A stretch of DNA of 64,000 nucleotides from Patulibacter brassicae (GCF_033949425.1 NZ_JAXAVX010000007.1:99800-163799), one strand, 5' to 3'. Positions 1-8,619 are shown, counted from the first letter of the stretch. Notes: a model not told the origin generated them from the sequence alone. Numbers and translations: made by a program.

Positions 1-1
1 A

Positions 2-1903
2 TTCGCCACCAACGACGCCGCCGCGGACGCCGAGGCAGCGATGCCCCGCGCCACCTACGCCGAGGTCATCGCGGCCTTCAGCGACGTCACGACCGCGCTG
101 AGCGACATCAGCGACCGCGACGAGCTCCTGCACCTCATCGCCGAGCGGATCTGCCGGCTCATCGGGGTCCAGCGCTGCAGCCTCTACCTGCGCGAGGAGC
201 GCAGCCGCCTGTACCGCGGCCAGGTCGGCCACTGGCGCCACGACATCGACGAGGGCGTCAAGCGCCTGACGAGCGGCGGCCCCGGCGACGCGTTCACGCG
301 CGAGATCGTCGAGACGAAGGCGCCGGTCGTCCTCACCGACCCGCGCAACGACCCGCGCCCGATCCGCTCGACGATGCGGACCTGGGAGGTCCGCTCGATG
401 CTCGGCGTGCCGATGGTCCTGCAGGGCGAGGTCATCGGGATCGTCTACCTCGACGACCACGACCGCCCGCGGCGCTACAGCGAGAGCGACGCCGCGATCG
501 CCTCGGCGTTCGCGGACCTCGCGGCGATCGCCATCCAGCAGGCCCGGCTGACGACCGACCTGCGCGACCGGCTCGCGACCGTCGCGAAGCAGAACGCGGT
601 CATGCGCCGCGCGTCCGTCGTCGACGACCGGCTCACGGCGCTCGTGCTCGAGGGCCGCAACATGCGGGAGATCGCCGCGGAGCTCACGCAGCTCACCGGC
701 AAGCCGTGCGCGATCCACGACGCGCAGTTCCGGCTGCTCGCCGTCGCCCGGCCCGAGGGCGCCGCCGACGCGCCGCGCCCGCGGCTGCTGCACCCGGACG
801 TGCGCAGCCACCCCGAGGTGCAGGCGGCGCTCGACGGGCTCTCCGACAACCAGCCGGCCGTCGTCGGGCCGATGCCCTACGCCGACGTCCAGCACCGCTA
901 CCTCGTCGCGCCGGTCGCGACCGCCGAGGGCCACTGGGGCTACCTCGTGCTGCTCGAGCACGGCGCCCGCCTGACGAGCCACGACATGATCGTCGCCCGC
1001 CGCGGCGCGACGATCATCGCCTGGGAGATGAGCGCCGAGCGGCGCGCCGTCGCCGCCGAGTGGAACGTCCGCGGGGCGCTCGCGGCGGAGCTCATCCGCG
1101 GCAACCGCGACACGGCCGCGATCGAGCGCCGCGCCGAGCACGTCGGCATGCGGATCGACGGGCCGCACGTGCTCTGCCTCGTGACGACGTCGCGCGGGTC
1201 GGCCGCCGAGCTGCCCGACGCGCGGACGCTCGCCGAGGCGATCGCCGACGACGGGCTCGACGAGGGCCCGCTGGCCACCGGCGTGACCGAGGGCGTCGCC
1301 GTGATCCTGCCGGTGCCCGCCGGCCAGGAGGGCCCGATGGGCCTCGAGCGGATCAAGCACCGCGTCGCCGCGGCGCTGCGGCGGCTCGACCCGTCCGGCG
1401 GCCTCATCGCCGGCGTCTCGGTCGTCTGCCGGCGGCCCGGCGACTACGTCCGCGGGTTCGAGCAGGCCACGCAGGTCGTGCAGTGCCTGGAGACCTTCGC
1501 GACGGAGGCGAGCCTCAGCGTGCTGACGGCGACCGAGCTCGGCGCGGGGCGGCTCTTCCTCTCGACCTCGAACGCCGCCGAGGCCGCGCAGTTCGTCGAC
1601 GACACGCTCGGCCGGCTGCTCGAGGACCGCTCGGCGGCGGACCTGCTCGACACGCTGCAGGTGTTCTTCCACCACGACCGCAGCGTGCGGCGCTCGGCGC
1701 GCGCGATGGGCGTGCACGAGAACACGATCCGCTACCGGCTCGCCCGGGTGGAGGACCTGACCGACCTCGCGGTCGGCAGCGGCTCCGACGACCAGTTCAG
1801 CGTCCAGCTCGCGCTGCTCATCCTGCGCCTGCAGGGCCGCCTCTCGTGGACCGTGCCGCAGGAGGTCGCCGCGGCCGGGGCGGCCGACGGCGACGACGAG
1901 TAG
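2..1903 (+). CDS. GAF-PucR family transcriptional regulator (5' end outside window)
   Basis: The frame is open from base 2 with no stop before the first ATG at 41, and the paralog at 22918-24813 has about 20 more N-terminal residues, so the true start is probably upstream of the window. Counting from ATG 41, residues ~20-165 form a GAF sensor domain, followed by a linker and a CdaR/PucR-type GGDEF-like middle region. The C-terminal PucR helix-turn-helix contains SVRRSARAMGVHENTIRYRL. Such proteins bind a small ligand through GAF and regulate catabolic operons. It is very similar to the second regulator in the window, almost identical through the GAF core. I infer that one or both act on the 16-bp dyads in front of the island's operons. 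Family assignment is firm; ligand and targets are inference. Confidence 0.9.
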   Translation, partial: FATNDAAADAEAAMPRATYAEVIAAFSDVTTALSDISDRDELLHLIAERICRLIGVQRCSLYLREERSRLYRGQVGHWRHDIDEGVKRLTSGGPGDAFTREIVETKAPVVLTDPRNDPRPIRSTMRTWEVRSMLGVPMVLQGEVIGIVYLDDHDRPRRYSESDAAIASAFADLAAIAIQQARLTTDLRDRLATVAKQNAVMRRASVVDDRLTALVLEGRNMREIAAELTQLTGKPCAIHDAQFRLLAVARPEGAADAPRPRLLHPDVRSHPEVQAALDGLSDNQPAVVGPMPYADVQHRYLVAPVATAEGHWGYLVLLEHGARLTSHDMIVARRGATIIAWEMSAERRAVAAEWNVRGALAAELIRGNRDTAAIERRAEHVGMRIDGPHVLCLVTTSRGSAAELPDARTLAEAIADDGLDEGPLATGVTEGVAVILPVPAGQEGPMGLERIKHRVAAALRRLDPSGGLIAGVSVVCRRPGDYVRGFEQATQVVQCLETFATEASLSVLTATELGAGRLFLSTSNAAEAAQFVDDTLGRLLEDRSAADLLDTLQVFFHHDRSVRRSARAMGVHENTIRYRLARVEDLTDLAVGSGSDDQFSVQLALLILRLQGRLSWTVPQEVAAAGAADGDDE

Positions 1904-1910
1904 GCCGGGA

Positions 1911-1965
1911 CGGGAAGCAGGGCGGGACCCGGCCCCTCCCGGGTGCCCTGCGCCGGGGCTTCCCG
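1911..1965. terminator. Extended GC-rich hairpin between convergent genes
   Basis: Nested inverted repeats: an outer GGGAAGC...GCTTCCC pair, then AGGGC...GCCCT, then ACCCGG...CCGGGT. The hairpin directly follows the regulator stop and faces the SDR stop, so it could end transcription from both sides. There is no U-tract. Confidence 0.5.
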
Positions 1966-2015
1966 AACGCTGGGCCCGCGGCCGAGACGAGAAGCGGGGC
2001 GGGGCCCGGCCCTTC
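1914..2015. repeat. Two imperfect 25-bp direct repeats
   Basis: Bases 1914-1938 and 1991-2015 match at 22 of 25 positions; both begin GAAGC and centre on GGGCGGG-CCCGGCCC. They lie between the convergent regulator and SDR genes and probably reflect duplication of terminator sequence. Confidence 0.5.
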
Positions 2016-2017
2016 GC

Positions 2018-2776
2018 TCAGCGCGGCGGGTGGGTGTGCCCGCCGTCGACGCGCAGCAGCGCGCCGGTCGTGTAGCTCGACGCGTCCGTGGCGAGGTAGA
2101 GCATCGTCCCGACGATCTCCTCCGGCTGCGCGCCGCGCTGCAGCGCGAACGCCTTCGCGTCCTGCTCGAAGGCGTCCATGTCCCAGTGGGTCGAGATGTC
2201 GGTGAGGAACGTCCCGGCGAGGATCGCGTTCACCCGCACCGACGGCCCGAACGCGCGCGAGAACCCCTCGGTCAGCGCGTTGAGGCCGGCCTTCGCCGCC
2301 GCGTACGGGATGACGTCGGAGGTCGGCCGGACCGACGCGACGCTCGAGACGTTGATGATCGAGCCCCCGTCGCCGTCGGCCATCCGCCGGCCGATCGCCG
2401 CCGTCAGGCGGAACGGACCGGTGAGGTTCACGTCGATGACCTTGTGCCAGAGCGCCTCGGAGACGTCGGCGACGTCGTCGTAGAGCGGCGACATGCCGGC
2501 GTTGTTGACGAGCACGTCGACCCGCCCGAGCTCCCCGTAGGCGGCGTCGACGAGCGCGTCGAGGTCCGCCCAGCGACCGACGTGGGTGGCGACGGGCAGC
2601 GCCCGGCGACCGGTCTCCTCGCGCACGACCTCGGCGAGCGCGGCGCAGCTGTCGCCGTCGCGACTGGCGATGACGACGTCGGCGCCCGCGCGCGCGAAGG
2701 CCAGGACGGTCTCGCGGCCCAGGCCGCGGCTGCCGCCGGTGACGAGGGCGACCTTGCCCTCGAGGTCGTGGGTCAT
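2018..2776 (-). CDS. SDR family NAD(P)-dependent oxidoreductase
   Basis: 252 residues, the usual length of a classical SDR. The cofactor motif TGGSRGLG is near residue 14, NNAG lies at about 90, and the catalytic Ser plus YAAAK follow in VSSVASVRP...PYAAAKAG. The C-terminus reads LLRVDGGH, typical of 3-oxoacyl-ACP reductase-like members. A Shine-Dalgarno GGAG lies 8 nt before ATG 2776. It follows the APH-kinase gene by 43 bp on the same strand and is probably co-transcribed with it. I infer a role as hydroxyacyl-CoA or alcohol dehydrogenase in the island's catabolic route; the substrate is not evident. Confidence 0.9.
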   Translation of the reverse strand: MTHDLEGKVALVTGGSRGLGRETVLAFARAGADVVIASRDGDSCAALAEVVREETGRRALPVATHVGRWADLDALVDAAYGELGRVDVLVNNAGMSPLYDDVADVSEALWHKVIDVNLTGPFRLTAAIGRRMADGDGGSIINVSSVASVRPTSDVIPYAAAKAGLNALTEGFSRAFGPSVRVNAILAGTFLTDISTHWDMDAFEQDAKAFALQRGAQPEEIVGTMLYLATDASSYTTGALLRVDGGHTHPPR

Positions 2777-2819
2777 CGTCGCTGCTCCGTTCGGTCGTTG
2801 GACGGGGGCCCGGCGCCGA

Positions 2820-3860
2820 TCAGGCGATCCGGGCGAAGGCGGCGGCCTCGCGCAGCAGCGCGGGCACGTCGTGCTCGAGGCCGGCGGCGTAGGGCGAGCT
2901 GAGCCGCCCGTCGACGTACTGGGCGTAGGCGCCCTCGATGATGGCCGCGAGCTTCCAGAAGCCGAACGCGAGGTACCAGTCGAGGTGCTCGATCGAGCGC
3001 CCGCTGCGGACGGCGTAGCGCTCCGCGAGCGCCCGGCGGGAGGGCACGCCCGCGACGCGGGTGATCGCCTGGACCTTCGCGAGCGCCGGGCGCTCCGGGC
3101 GGTCCGGGCCCCAGAACGCGAGGAAGAGCCCGAGGTCCAGCAGCGGGTCCCCGATCGTCGCCATCTCCCAGTCGATGATCGCCGCGGCGCGGATCTCCGG
3201 CGCGGGCGTCAGGAGGACGTTGTCGAGGTGGAAGTCGCCGTGGAGGATCCCCGGTGCGCCGGCGGGCGGCAGGTGCTCGGCCAGCCACGCGGCGAGCTCG
3301 TCGAAGTGCGGCAGCTCCCGGTGGCGGTAGCGCTCGAGCTGCTTCGACCAGCGGGGCACCTGGCGGTCGAGGAAGCCGTCGGGCCGGCCGAAGCCCTCCA
3401 GTCCCCGGGCCCGCCAGTCGACGGAGTGCAGGTCCGCGAGCGCGTCGATCGTCGCCTCGCCGATCCGGGTGGCCGTCGCCGCGTCGGGCGCGTAGCCCGG
3501 CGGCAGCTCGGTGGTCAGCGAGTGACCGTCGACGGCCTCCATGACGAGGAACGGCGCGCCGGGGACGTCGTGGTCGCCGCAGACGGCGGCAGGCGCCGGT
3601 GCCGGCACGCCGGTCCCGGCGAGCGCGACGAGCATCCGGTGCTCGCGCTCCATGTTGTGCGCCGAGGGGGCGATCGCGGCCTGGGGCGGGCGGCGCATGA
3701 TCCAGCGGCCGCGGTCGCTCGTCAGCAGCAGCGTCTCGTTCGAGTTGCCGCCGCTGAGGCGCTCCAGGCCGAACGGTCCGGGGTCGCCCAGGGCGTCGCT
3801 CAGCCACTCGGCCAGCGACGCGGGGACGACGGGGTGCTCGGTGCTCGACGCAGGGCTCAT
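2820..3860 (-). CDS. APH-family phosphotransferase (ACAD10/11-type acyl-CoA kinase-like)
   Basis: 346 residues with the aminoglycoside-phosphotransferase fold: a glycine-rich nucleotide loop (LSGGNSNET), the catalytic loop ILHGDFHLDNVLL and the metal-binding IIDWEMATIGDPLLDLG. Members of this branch resemble the kinase domain of animal ACAD10/11 and LvaA, which phosphorylate 4-hydroxyacyl-CoAs so that the phosphate can be eliminated. I chose ATG 3860; a longer open frame upstream runs antisense into the HAD gene. No Shine-Dalgarno is visible and the predicted transcript begins only a few bases upstream. It diverges from a HAD gene and precedes an SDR. The kinase fold is clear; acyl-CoA substrate is inference. 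Confidence 0.85.
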   Translation of the reverse strand: MSPASSTEHPVVPASLAEWLSDALGDPGPFGLERLSGGNSNETLLLTSDRGRWIMRRPPQAAIAPSAHNMEREHRMLVALAGTGVPAPAPAAVCGDHDVPGAPFLVMEAVDGHSLTTELPPGYAPDAATATRIGEATIDALADLHSVDWRARGLEGFGRPDGFLDRQVPRWSKQLERYRHRELPHFDELAAWLAEHLPPAGAPGILHGDFHLDNVLLTPAPEIRAAAIIDWEMATIGDPLLDLGLFLAFWGPDRPERPALAKVQAITRVAGVPSRRALAERYAVRSGRSIEHLDWYLAFGFWKLAAIIEGAYAQYVDGRLSSPYAAGLEHDVPALLREAAAFARIA

Positions 3861-3872
3861 GCTCGTGGGCCG

Positions 3873-3982
3873 AGTCTCGCGGAGGACCGGGCGACCGGGG
3901 CGCGTGCGCGGACCGGGCCTTGGAGGTTCCTCCACCGCCCCTCCGCGCCCGCCGCCGGAGCGGCGTCGGCCGTTGCGAGGCT
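3873..3982. promoter_or_regulatory. Divergent promoter with 16-bp dyad (APH/SDR and HAD)
   Basis: The dyad TTGGAGGTTCCTCCAC lies at 3920-3935. On the minus strand a -10-like GAGACT (3878-3873) is 41 bp away, facing the APH gene. On the plus strand GAGGCT (3977-3982) is also 41 bp away, facing the HAD gene. The same spacing recurs at all copies of this dyad in the window. Confidence 0.7.
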
Positions 3983-4046
3983 CCGGTCCGAGAGGCGCGC
4001 CGCGACCGCGGTCCCGCCTGCCCATCCCCGACCCACGGAGAGGCCG

Positions 4047-4676
4047 ATGGCCCGCGACGTGCTCCTCATCGACTTCGGCGGCGTCCTGACGACGAGCGTC
4101 TTCGACGCGTTCGGCGCGTTCTGCGAGGGCCATGGGCTGCCGCCGACGCGGTTCGTCGACCTGCTGACCGGCGAGGACCCGGCGGCCGCGCGGCTGCTCG
4201 TCGAGGTCGAGACGGGCGCGCGCACGACCGAGGCGTTCGAGCGCGACCTCGCGCCGCTGCTCGGACCCGCGGTGCCGGCCGAGGGCCTCATCGCCGGTCT
4301 CACCGCCGCGCTGCGCCCCGACGAGGAGGTGCTCGCCGCGGTGCTGGCGCTGCGCGCCGCGGGCGTGCGGACGGTGCTCGTCTCCAACGCCATGGGCCCG
4401 GTGCCCTACGTCGGGCTGGACACCGACGCGCTCTTCGACGCCGTCGTCCTCTCCGACGAGCTCGGCGTCCGCAAGCCGTCCCGCCGGATCTACGAGCACG
4501 CGCTGGCGCTCGTCGACGCGGCGCCGCAGGACGCCGTGTTCGTCGACGACCTGGCCGCGAACTGCCGTGCGGCGGAGCGGCTCGGGATCCTGCCGGTCCA
4601 CCACGTCGACAGCCGCGAGACGGTCGCGACGCTCGAGGAAGCGTTCGGCGTGCCGCTCGGCGCAGCGGCCGCCTGA
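4047..4676 (+). CDS. HAD-IA family hydrolase (ACAD10 N-domain type)
   Basis: 209 residues. HAD motif I is DFGGVLTTS near residue 9, so the usual second Asp is Gly, as in many ACAD10/sEH-like HAD domains. Motif II is VLVSNAMG, motif III the Lys in GVRKPSRRIYE, motif IV FVDDLAANC. ATG 4047 has a GGAGAGG ribosome site. It is divergent from the APH kinase and shares its dyad. HAD, APH and ACAD domains are fused in animal ACAD10; here the HAD and APH parts are separate neighbours. It could dephosphorylate a phospho-acyl intermediate or be a weak or non-catalytic partner, given the missing Asp. Confidence 0.85.
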   Translation: MARDVLLIDFGGVLTTSVFDAFGAFCEGHGLPPTRFVDLLTGEDPAAARLLVEVETGARTTEAFERDLAPLLGPAVPAEGLIAGLTAALRPDEEVLAAVLALRAAGVRTVLVSNAMGPVPYVGLDTDALFDAVVLSDELGVRKPSRRIYEHALALVDAAPQDAVFVDDLAANCRAAERLGILPVHHVDSRETVATLEEAFGVPLGAAAA

Positions 4677-4709
4677 CCCCGCCGAGGACCGGCGCGGGAC
4701 GGGCGGCGA

Positions 4710-4738
4710 GGGGCGGCCGGCCGGCCGATGGCCGCCCC
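4710..4738. terminator. Hairpin between convergent HAD and ECH genes
   Basis: A perfect 9-bp stem GGGGCGGCC/GGCCGCCCC with an 11-nt loop, ending just before the enoyl-CoA hydratase stop codon. Likely bidirectional. Confidence 0.6.
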
Positions 4739-4740
4739 GG

Positions 4741-5505
4741 TCAGCGGCCGGTCCAGCGCGGCTCGCGCTTCTCCGTGAACGCCGCGATGCCCTCGCGCAG
4801 GTCCTCCGAGGCGAGGATCGGCGCGCGCAGCTCGGCGGTCATCGCCCAGCCCGCGGCGTCGTCGAGCGCGCCGCCGCGGCGCAGGCCCGCGAGGGTCTGG
4901 GCGACCGCCAGCGGCGCGTTCGCGGCGATCTCCTCGGCCAGCGCGAGCGCCCGGTCCACCGCCTCGCCCGCGGGCACGAGCTCGTCGACGAGCCCCCACT
5001 CCGCAGCCGTCGCCGCATCGATCGGGCGACCGGTCAGGCCGAGGCGCAGCGCGCGGCCGCGGCCGATCCTGCGCGGCAGGCGGAAGAGCGCGCCGGCGTC
5101 GGGCAGCAGGCCGCGGCGGACCTCCGGCAGGCCGAAGGTCGCCCCCTCGCCGGCGACGACGAGGTCGCAGCCGAGCGTCAGCTCGAGCCCGCCCCCGAGC
5201 GCGAAGCCCTCGACGGCGGCGATCAGCGGCACGCCCGGCGGCCGGCCGAGGATCCCGTAGTGGCCGCGGCCGTCGACGGACACCCGCTCGCCGCGCGCGG
5301 CGGCCCGCAGGTCGGTGCCCGCGCAGAACGCGCGGGCGTCGCCGGCGAGGACCGCGACGCGCAGCCCCGGGTCGTCGTCCAGCCGGTCGGCGGCCCGCGC
5401 GAGCGCCCCGGCCAGCGCCGGGTCGATCGCGTTGCGGACCGCGGGCCGGTCGAGCGTCAGCAGCAGGACGTGGCCGCGGACCTCGCTGCGCAGCGGCTCG
5501 CTCAC
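4741..5505 (-). CDS. Enoyl-CoA hydratase/isomerase family protein
   Basis: 254 residues of crotonase fold. The oxyanion-hole segments are FCAGTDLRAA and FALGGGLELTLGCDLV, and both glutamates expected for hydratases are present (GGGLE and LPEVRRG). The usual PGAGG turn is LPDAGALF here, so the substrate pocket may be unusual. The start is GTG 5505, overlapping the TGA of the upstream acyl-CoA synthetase in a GTGA box, implying translational coupling. It would hydrate an enoyl-CoA made downstream of the synthetase at 5502-7061. Confidence 0.88.
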   Translation of the reverse strand: MSEPLRSEVRGHVLLLTLDRPAVRNAIDPALAGALARAADRLDDDPGLRVAVLAGDARAFCAGTDLRAAARGERVSVDGRGHYGILGRPPGVPLIAAVEGFALGGGLELTLGCDLVVAGEGATFGLPEVRRGLLPDAGALFRLPRRIGRGRALRLGLTGRPIDAATAAEWGLVDELVPAGEAVDRALALAEEIAANAPLAVAQTLAGLRRGGALDDAAGWAMTAELRAPILASEDLREGIAAFTEKREPRWTGR

Positions 5506-7061
5506 GCCTCCGCGCCCGCGATCGCCTCGGCCGCCCACGGCTGCACGTCGCGCTTGACGACCTTGCCCGTCGCGGTGCGCGGCAGCGGCTCGTCCCGCAC
5601 GAGCACCCGGCGCGGCGCCTTGTAGGACGCCAGCCCGGTGCGGCACGCGGCGAGCACCCCCTCGACGTCGACCCCCTCGGCCGACGGCACGACGACGGCG
5701 ACCGGGATCTCGCCCCAGCGCTCGTCCGGCAGCCCGACGACCGTCGCCTCCTCGACGCCCGGCTGGCGGTAGAGGACCTCCTCGATCTCCTTCGGGTAGA
5801 CGTTCAGCCCGCCCGAGATGATCATGTCCTTCGTCCGGCCGGTGATCGTCAGGTGGCCCTCGGCGTCGACGCGCCCGAGGTCGCCGGTGTTCAGCCAGCC
5901 GTCGCGGAACGCCTCGGCGGTCTGCTCCGGACGCTCGTGGTAACCGACCATCGTCGCGGGCGAGCGCAGGAGGATCTCGCCCTCGCCCTCGCGGACGATC
6001 CGGCCCTCGGCGTCGCGCAGGGCGAGGTCGACGTAGGACATCGGCCGGCCGGCGGAGCCGAAGTGCGTGACGGCCTCCTCGGGCTGCAGGACGGTCGCGG
6101 CCGTCGGGAACTCCGAGAGGCCGTAGCCCTGCAGCACCGCGACGTCCGGCAGGGCGTCGGCCATCGTCTCGATCAGCGGGACGGGCACCGGCTCGGTGCC
6201 GGAGATGACCCACCGCAGCGACGAGTCGCGCAGGCGCGCGAGCAGGTCCGGCCGCGCGGCGAACTGCCGCAGGAGCGTCGGGACGAGCAGCGTGTGCGAG
6301 ACGCCGTGGCGCTCGACGAGCTCGACGATCTCCTCCGGTCCGGTGCCGCCGGTCGGCGCCAGGACGTTGCGCCCGCCGAGCCACCAGAGCGCGAGCGTCA
6401 CGTCGTGGAAGCCGGCCGCCCACGACAGCGACGGCACGCAGAGGTAGACGTCGTCGCGCTGGAGGCGGAAGTCCGGGATCTGCCCGAACGAGTTCCAGAG
6501 GATCCCGTCGTGGGTGTGCGCGGCGGCCTTCGGCTTGCCGGTGGTGCCGGAGGAGTAATAGAGGCACGCGAGGTCGTGCAGGTCCACGACCGCCGGCGTG
6601 CCGGAGGTCGCGTCGGCGAGCAGATCGGCGTAGGCCACGGAGCGCACGCCCTCCGGGACCTCGAGCCCGTCGACGCGCACGACGAGCTCGGGCTGCTCGG
6701 CGAGGTCGGCGACGAGGCCCGAGGACCGCCCGTCGGCGACGAGCACGCGGGCGCCCGAGTCGCTCATGACGTGGTCGACCTCGGCCGCGCGCAGCAGGAC
6801 GTTGATCGGCACGCAGACCGCGCCGAGCGCCGCGAGGCCGAAGAGCAGCTCGGGCCACTCGTGGCGGTTGGGCAGGAGCACCGCGACGCGGTCGCCGGGC
6901 CGCACGCCCTGGCGCGCCAGCCCCTCGGCCAGCCGCCGGGCGTGCTCGTCGAGCTGCGCGAACGTCCGCGTCTCGCCGCCGTGCTCGACCGCGACGTCGT
7001 CGAAGCGCCGGGTCGCCCGCTGCCGTTCGAGGACCCCCATGAGGTTGCGCGAGAGCGTCAT
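5502..7061 (-). CDS. Acyl-CoA synthetase (AMP-forming)
   Basis: 519 residues of the ANL superfamily. The P-loop is YYSSGTTGKPKAAA near residue 170. Later core motifs are GYGLSEFPTA, the hinge region with TGRTKDMIISGG and NVYPKEIEEVL, and the C-terminal catalytic Lys in LPRTATGKVVKRD. It activates a carboxylic acid to its CoA thioester. ATG 7061 is chosen; GAGGGT just upstream could serve as a ribosome site or as the -10 box expected from the dyad spacing. It is the first gene of a two-gene operon with the enoyl-CoA hydratase. Acid specificity cannot be read from sequence. Confidence 0.9.
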   Translation of the reverse strand: MTLSRNLMGVLERQRATRRFDDVAVEHGGETRTFAQLDEHARRLAEGLARQGVRPGDRVAVLLPNRHEWPELLFGLAALGAVCVPINVLLRAAEVDHVMSDSGARVLVADGRSSGLVADLAEQPELVVRVDGLEVPEGVRSVAYADLLADATSGTPAVVDLHDLACLYYSSGTTGKPKAAAHTHDGILWNSFGQIPDFRLQRDDVYLCVPSLSWAAGFHDVTLALWWLGGRNVLAPTGGTGPEEIVELVERHGVSHTLLVPTLLRQFAARPDLLARLRDSSLRWVISGTEPVPVPLIETMADALPDVAVLQGYGLSEFPTAATVLQPEEAVTHFGSAGRPMSYVDLALRDAEGRIVREGEGEILLRSPATMVGYHERPEQTAEAFRDGWLNTGDLGRVDAEGHLTITGRTKDMIISGGLNVYPKEIEEVLYRQPGVEEATVVGLPDERWGEIPVAVVVPSAEGVDVEGVLAACRTGLASYKAPRRVLVRDEPLPRTATGKVVKRDVQPWAAEAIAGAEA

Positions 7062-7067
7062 GGGTGC

Positions 7068-7131
7068 ACCCTCGCCGCCGGGACCCGCGCCGCGCTGGAC
7101 CGGTGCCGGCGACCCCTGTGCGCGGCTCCAG
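7068..7131 (-). promoter_or_regulatory. Promoter with 16-bp dyad (acyl-CoA synthetase-ECH operon)
   Basis: The dyad CTGTGCGCGGCTCCAG is at 7116-7131. The hexamer GAGGGT (7073-7068, minus strand) is 42 bp downstream, which would place the transcription start at or very near ATG 7061. This is one of the weaker copies: one arm (GGCTCCAG) is conserved. Confidence 0.5.
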
Positions 7132-7233
7132 TTCGGCCCGCGCCGTGCCCTGGCGCGCTCGGCCTCCGGGGCCTCGTCGCGGCCGCCGCGGTCGACGGCT
7201 CGCCGCGAGGCGCGGCGGGCCCCGGCCCCGGCG

Positions 7234-8436
7234 TCACTCGTCGACGCCGACGGCGCCGGAGGCGACGAGCGCGGCGACGCGGTCCTCGGCGACGCCCCAG
7301 GCCGCCAGCGCGTCGCGGCTGTCCACGCCGGGGTCGACGGCGGGCGCGCCGATCCGGCTCGGCGTGCGGCTGAAGCGCGGCGCGGGCGCCGGGACCGGGC
7401 CGCGGTCGAACGGGACCCACGCGTCCCGGGCCCGGGCGTGCACGTGGCCCGGGGCCTCGTCGAGCGACAGGACCGGGGCGAAGCACGCGCCGAGCGGCTC
7501 GAGCGCCGCGCACCACTCCTCCCGGGTGCGGGTGCGGAACGCGGCGGCGAACCGCTCGCGCACCGCCGGCCAGCGGGCCTCGTCGTTCTGCTGCTCGATC
7601 GCCTCGTCGTCGATCCCGAGGCCCTCCAGGAGCGCCGCGTAGAACTGCGGCTCGACCGCGCCGACGGCGACCCAGCGCCCATCGCGCGTCTCGTACGTGC
7701 CGTAGAACGGCGCCGCGCCGTCGAGGAGGTTCGCCTCGCGCTCGTCGGCCCACGCGCCCTCCTGGCGCATCCCGATGATCGCCGTGGCCAGCTGCGCGGC
7801 GCCGTCGACCATCGCGGCGTCGATCACCTGGCCCTCGCCGGAGCGGGTCGCCTCGAGCAGGGCGCTGACGATGCCGAGCGCGAGCAGCGCCCCGCCGCCG
7901 CCGAAGTCGCCGACGAGGTTCAGCGGCGGGACCGGCCGGCTCGCCGGCCCGATCGCGTGCAGGGCGCCCGAGAGGGCGATGTAGTCGATGTCGTGCCCCG
8001 GCGCCGTGGCGTACGGGCCCTCCTGCCCCCAGCCGGTCATCCGGCCGTAGACGAGGCGCGGGTTGCGGGCCAGGACGTCGTCGGGACCGACGCCGAGGCG
8101 CTCGGCGACCCCGGGCCGGTAGCCCTCCACGAGGACGTCGGCACCCGCGGCGAGGTCGAGGACGAGGCCGACGCCCTCGGGGTGCTTCAGGTCGACGGCG
8201 ACCGCCCGGCGACCGCGGTTCAGCAGCCGGTCGATCGCCTGCCCGCCGCCGACCTGCGCGGTGCGCTCGACCCGCAGGACCTCGGCCCCCATGTCGGCGA
8301 GCAGCATGCAGCAGAACGGCCCGGGTCCGAGCCCGGCGAGCTCGATCACGCGCACGCCGGCGAGCGGCCCGCGGCCGGCGCCGCCGCGGGCCGGGGCGGG
8401 ATCGGCGTGGTCGTCGTGCGGCGCGGCGGCGGTCAT
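7234..8436 (-). CDS. CaiB/BaiF family, alpha-methylacyl-CoA racemase-like
   Basis: 400 residues. The N-terminal GLGPGPFCCMLLADMGAEV is followed by GHDIDYIALSGALHAIG, PLNLVGDFGGGG and AVEPQFYAALLEGLG. These carry the His, Asp and Glu used by mycobacterial MCR and animal AMACR, rather than the formyl/carnitinyl transferase pattern. AMACR epimerises 2-methyl-branched acyl-CoAs so that beta-oxidation can proceed. That suggests the island's substrate includes a methyl-branched (isoprenoid, steroid side chain or similar) acid. The predicted -10 ends 6 nt before ATG 8436, so a leaderless message is likely. A type III CoA-transferase role is the alternative. Confidence 0.88.
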   Translation of the reverse strand: MTAAAPHDDHADPAPARGGAGRGPLAGVRVIELAGLGPGPFCCMLLADMGAEVLRVERTAQVGGGQAIDRLLNRGRRAVAVDLKHPEGVGLVLDLAAGADVLVEGYRPGVAERLGVGPDDVLARNPRLVYGRMTGWGQEGPYATAPGHDIDYIALSGALHAIGPASRPVPPLNLVGDFGGGGALLALGIVSALLEATRSGEGQVIDAAMVDGAAQLATAIIGMRQEGAWADEREANLLDGAAPFYGTYETRDGRWVAVGAVEPQFYAALLEGLGIDDEAIEQQNDEARWPAVRERFAAAFRTRTREEWCAALEPLGACFAPVLSLDEAPGHVHARARDAWVPFDRGPVPAPAPRFSRTPSRIGAPAVDPGVDSRDALAAWGVAEDRVAALVASGAVGVDE

Positions 8437-8442
8437 GCGCCC

Positions 8443-8553
8443 ACGCTAGGCGCGGGCCCGCGGCACGCCTCCCGCGCGCCCGCGAGGCGCTTGGAGCGGC
8501 CTCCAACCGCGCCGCCGGATCCGGGCCGCGGCGGGGGCGCCGCGCCGGACACT
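8443..8553. promoter_or_regulatory. Divergent promoter with the best 16-bp dyad
   Basis: TTGGAGCGGCCTCCAA at 8491-8506 has two perfect 6-bp arms. Facing the racemase gene, TAGCGT (8448-8443) is 42 bp away and 6 nt from the ATG. Facing the HAD gene, GACACT (8548-8553) is 41 bp away. I treat this copy as the reference for the motif. Confidence 0.75.
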
Positions 8554-8619
8554 CGCCCGTGCCCGGTCCGGTCGGCGCGACCGACGGCGGGCACCGCGAC
8601 GACCCCACGAGGAGGCCAC

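Noticed and set aside
706..2205. Long Arg/Pro/Ala-rich open frames overlapping the first regulator and many other genes on both strands (for example 23649-27053 and 50886-54914)
   Set aside because: They are other-frame translations of GC-rich coding DNA, with biased composition, no domains and no ribosome sites.
3861..4604. Extension of the APH kinase frame upstream
   Set aside because: It runs antisense through the HAD gene; ATG 3860 starts the conserved fold and lies next to the predicted promoter.
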